A DNA stretch of 64,000 nucleotides, taken from positions 682,001-746,000 of the forward strand of contig NZ_CP109190.1 of assembly GCF_041438805.1 (NCBI RefSeq). The letters run 5' to 3'. This document shows, piece after piece, positions 61,830-64,000 of this stretch. Below the pieces are notes generated by a model that searched no databases, had not been told where the DNA came from, and saw nothing but the letters and a program-made list of their open reading frames with translations. A program made the translations under genes and the position numbers. The stretch is from Streptomyces sp. NBC_01707. Its GTDB lineage: Bacteria; Actinomycetota; Actinomycetes; Streptomycetales; Streptomycetaceae. Within the stretch, counting starts at the first letter, position 1. Each line of letters starts with the position of its first letter.

Positions 61830-62666
61830 TCAGTCCTTGACCGAACCGCCGGTGATGCCGACCGCGATGTACCGCTGGGCGATGACCAGCAGTACCGCCG
61901 CGGGGATGGAGGCAAGGACGGCGGAGGCCATAAGGGCGTTCCAGTCGGTGGCGTTGGCGCCGATGAAGCGGTAGATCCCGACGGTGACCGGGGTCACCGC
62001 GTCGCGCGAGGTGAGAGTGATGGCGAAGAGGAAGTCCGCCCAGGAGAACAGGAACGCGAACAGGCCCGCGGTGATCAGACCGTTGCGACTCATCGGGACG
62101 ACGATGCGCAGGAACGTACGCCAGGACCCGGCACCGTCCAGCGCCGCTGCCTCGACGACCTCGGTGGGGATCTCGCGCAACTGGGCACGGAGCAGCACCG
62201 CGGCGAACGGGACGGACAGCGTGGACTGGGCCAGCATCAGCCCGATGGTGTTGTTGAGCAGTCCGATCTCGCTGTAGAGGGCGAAGAGCGAGTTGGCCTT
62301 CACGATGCCCGGCACCATCTGCACGATCAGCAGGACGAACAGCAGCAGCGCGGCCCGGCGCAGCCGGAACTTCGCCAGCGACCATGCGAGAGGAGCCGCC
62401 AGGGCGAGGGTGATCAGCACGTTGCCGCAGGCCACGAAGAGGCTGATGACCAGGTGGCGCCCCTGGGTGTCGAAGGCGGCACGGTAACCGTCGAGGGTCG
62501 GGTCGGTGGGAAACCACTTGGGCGGGATGCTCAGCAGTGCTTGACCGGGCTGGAGCGAGGCGTTGACCATCCAGTACAGCGGGAAGAGCAGGGCTCCGAC
62601 GATCACGAGGGCGATCAACGTGCTGCTCCAGCGGCGAGCAGCACGCAGGGCGGCGGGAGACGACAT
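61830..62666 (-). CDS. Carbohydrate ABC transporter permease (MalG type)
   Basis: 278 residues, six membrane helices. Starts at the ATG at 62666 (MSSPAALRAARRWSSTL), with GAGAGG about 9 bases upstream. EAA loop: TEVVEAAALDGAGSWRTFLR, near residue 185. The frame is open far upstream, but that part overlaps the partner permease and is not coding. Works with the MalF-type protein encoded 5 bp upstream, and with an ATPase not encoded here, to import the substrate of the GH31 enzyme. Confidence 0.92.
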   Translation of the reverse strand: MSSPAALRAARRWSSTLIALVIVGALLFPLYWMVNASLQPGQALLSIPPKWFPTDPTLDGYRAAFDTQGRHLVISLFVACGNVLITLALAAPLAWSLAKFRLRRAALLLFVLLIVQMVPGIVKANSLFALYSEIGLLNNTIGLMLAQSTLSVPFAAVLLRAQLREIPTEVVEAAALDGAGSWRTFLRIVVPMSRNGLITAGLFAFLFSWADFLFAITLTSRDAVTPVTVGIYRFIGANATDWNALMASAVLASIPAAVLLVIAQRYIAVGITGGSVKD

Positions 62667-62671
62667 CGGGA

Positions 62672-63622
62672 CTACCTCTCGGACTGTTCGGCGCGCACGG
62701 CCCGCAGGTACACGAGCGCGAAGAGCATGGCGATGACGATGAGGACGTTGCTGACGGCGGCGCCCTGGCCGAACTGCAGGTTCGTGAAGGAGAGCGCGTA
62801 CGACCAGGTGGACAGCAGTTGCGTGGAGTTCGCCGGGCCGCCCTGCGTGAGCACCATGACGACGTCGAACGCCTTGATCGTGTAGATCAGTCCGAGCATC
62901 ACCACGACCGAGGTGGTCGGGCGCAGCAGCGGCCAAGTGACGTGGCGGAACTTCTGCCAGGCGCCCGCGCCGTCGAGCGAGGCGGCTTCGTACAGCTGCG
63001 GCGGGATGGACTGCAGTCCGCCGTAAAGGATCACCATGTTGAAGGGAATGCCGATCCAGACGTTGGCGACGACGATGGCGGTCATGGCGTGGTCGGGGCT
63101 GACCAGCCAGGGGACGGGGTCGTTGATCAGGTGCAGGTTGAGCAGCACCTGGTTGACGACGCCGTAGTCCTGGTCGAGCAGCCAGCGGAAGACGGTGCCG
63201 GAGACCAGCAACGGCAGCAGCCAGGGCAGCAGGAGCAGGGCGCGCAGGGTGCCGCCGAGCGGAAAGCGACGGCGGAAGAACAGTGCGAGTCCGAGGCCGA
63301 TGGCGAACTGCAGGACCAGCGAGGCGACGGTGAACACGGCCGTGTTCCACAGGGTCGTGGAGAACAACTCGTCGCCGAGGATCGCCGCGTAGTTGGCGAG
63401 CCCGGTGAAGGGAGCACCGCCGTCGTAGAAGGACGTCACCGTGTAGTCCTGGAACGACATGACCAGGTTGGCGACGATGGGGTAGCCGAAGAAGATCACC
63501 AGGTAGAGCACGGCGGGGACGTGGAAGCTCATGCGTGCCAGCCGCGCACGGCGGGCGGCGGTGGCGGTACGGCTGTCCGGGTGTGCCGCGGTGTGGACGG
63601 GCTTGTCGAGAAGGATCGTCAT
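62672..63622 (-). CDS. Sugar ABC transporter permease (MalF type)
   Basis: 316 residues with six membrane helices; ATG at 63622 (MTILLDKPVHTAAHPDSR), GAGGTG upstream. First helix AVLYLVIFFGYPIVANLVMS; EAA loop YEAASLDGAGAWQKFRHVTW, near residue 212. 5 bp before the next permease gene and 20 bp after the binding-protein gene, so one operon of binding protein, MalF-type, MalG-type, GH31. Confidence 0.92.
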   Translation of the reverse strand: MTILLDKPVHTAAHPDSRTATAARRARLARMSFHVPAVLYLVIFFGYPIVANLVMSFQDYTVTSFYDGGAPFTGLANYAAILGDELFSTTLWNTAVFTVASLVLQFAIGLGLALFFRRRFPLGGTLRALLLLPWLLPLLVSGTVFRWLLDQDYGVVNQVLLNLHLINDPVPWLVSPDHAMTAIVVANVWIGIPFNMVILYGGLQSIPPQLYEAASLDGAGAWQKFRHVTWPLLRPTTSVVVMLGLIYTIKAFDVVMVLTQGGPANSTQLLSTWSYALSFTNLQFGQGAAVSNVLIVIAMLFALVYLRAVRAEQSER

Positions 63623-63642
63623 GATGAGAGCACCTCGCCTGA

Positions 63643-64000
63643 TCAGTGGTCTGCCGACTGGGCCTGGCGCTGAGCGGCCGCGAGGGCCTTCCCTGGACTC
63701 AGCTGTCCGATCGCGGCCTGTTGGAGTGCGGTGTACAGCGCCTTGGAGACGACGGGGTAGGCGGTGCCGAGTTCGGCGGTGCGGGATCGGGCGGTGGGTG
63801 CGCTGGCCACGAAGGGGGCGAGGTCCGGCTGCTCCTTCACCAGTTGTCCGGCGACTGCCGGGTCGGCGGGTACGTCGGCTCGCAGCCGGGCCCACTGGAT
63901 CATGTGGTTCTGGCTGAGCACGCAGTTGAGGACCTTGACGGCCTTGTCCTGCTTGTCCCCCTTGGGCACCGCCCAGGTCTCGCCTCCGAGCGGGGTCACC
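63643..64000 (-). CDS. Extracellular sugar-binding protein, C-terminal part (partial)
   Basis: The window ends inside this gene; the last about 118 residues are visible. GGETWAVPKGDKQDKAVKVL and the later helical end (ALYTALQQAAIGQLSPGKAL, AAAQRQAQSADH) are typical of the C-terminal lobe of family-1 solute-binding proteins. It is the first gene of the second transporter operon. The N-terminus and lipoprotein signal lie beyond the edge. Confidence 0.85.
   Translation of the reverse strand, partial: VTPLGGETWAVPKGDKQDKAVKVLNCVLSQNHMIQWARLRADVPADPAVAGQLVKEQPDLAPFVASAPTARSRTAELGTAYPVVSKALYTALQQAAIGQLSPGKALAAAQRQAQSADH

Overview
The window reads as a piece of a Streptomyces (or close actinomycete) chromosome arm. 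The DNA is very GC-rich with strong G/C third-position bias, GTG and TTG starts are common, adjacent genes repeatedly share GTGA or ATGA overlaps, and the families present (ROK and GlxA regulators, S8 and M4 exoproteases, DUF6884, CHAT-TPR proteins, many IS relics) are typical of Streptomyces accessory DNA. No rRNA, tRNA or CRISPR array was found.

Layout. 1-1008: the last codons of an unknown gene and an MBL-fold hydrolase. 1203-12219: a divergent sugar-uptake and catabolism locus. The leftward operon encodes a solute-binding lipoprotein, two ABC permeases, a ROK regulator and a Gfo/Idh/MocA dehydrogenase. The rightward operon encodes an MDR dehydrogenase, a TIM-barrel isomerase and two (alpha/alpha)6-type glycosidases. 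Nested inverted repeats sit in the shared 136-bp promoter region. 12250-14009: a 2-hydroxyacid dehydrogenase relic fused tail-to-tail with a WxL-like/DUF916-like secreted protein pair. 14306-21190: two large secreted proteases (S8 subtilisin, M4 thermolysin type), each followed by a strong hairpin terminator. 21929-28256: a LuxR-type regulator, a GlxA-type regulator, a DHA2 MFS exporter and a frameshifted HTH gene carrying a 9-bp tandem repeat. 28474-34014: a 2-oxoglutarate dehydrogenase E1 without the E2 domain usual in actinobacteria, a DUF6884 gene, and a TDT permease with a C-terminal regulatory-type beta domain. 34194-41474: regulator/enzyme pairs (SDR, TetR/SDR, alpha/beta hydrolase, TetR/SnoaL-like, DJ-1/PfpI). 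41617-43470: an apparently intact IS200/IS605 element (tnpA and tnpB divergent, with end hairpins). 43490-54010: accessory DNA with small genes (arginase-like, GNAT, IPT/TIG, GlsB-like, zinc protein, VOC, HAD, CdiI-type immunity) interleaved with transposase relics. 54397-59519: a divergent locus of a CHAT-protease/NB-ARC/TPR protein facing a 53-aa protein and a 215-aa three-helix membrane protein. 59744-64000: a second sugar locus with GH31 glucosidase/xylosidase, two permeases and a truncated binding protein.

How genes work together. The two sugar loci probably import oligosaccharides or glycosides through CUT1-type ABC transporters that lack their own ATPase gene (a shared MsiK-like ATPase is usual in Streptomyces) and cleave them inside the cell. 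The CHAT locus has the architecture of an NLR-like conflict system: sensor repeats, a STAND switch, a caspase-like protease, and a candidate membrane effector. It is my best candidate for an undescribed system. Relics of at least five transposase families (IS256, IS5, DDE integrase-core, IS630, IS200/IS605 neighbourhood) mark the region from about 23 kb to 54 kb as an insertion-rich zone.
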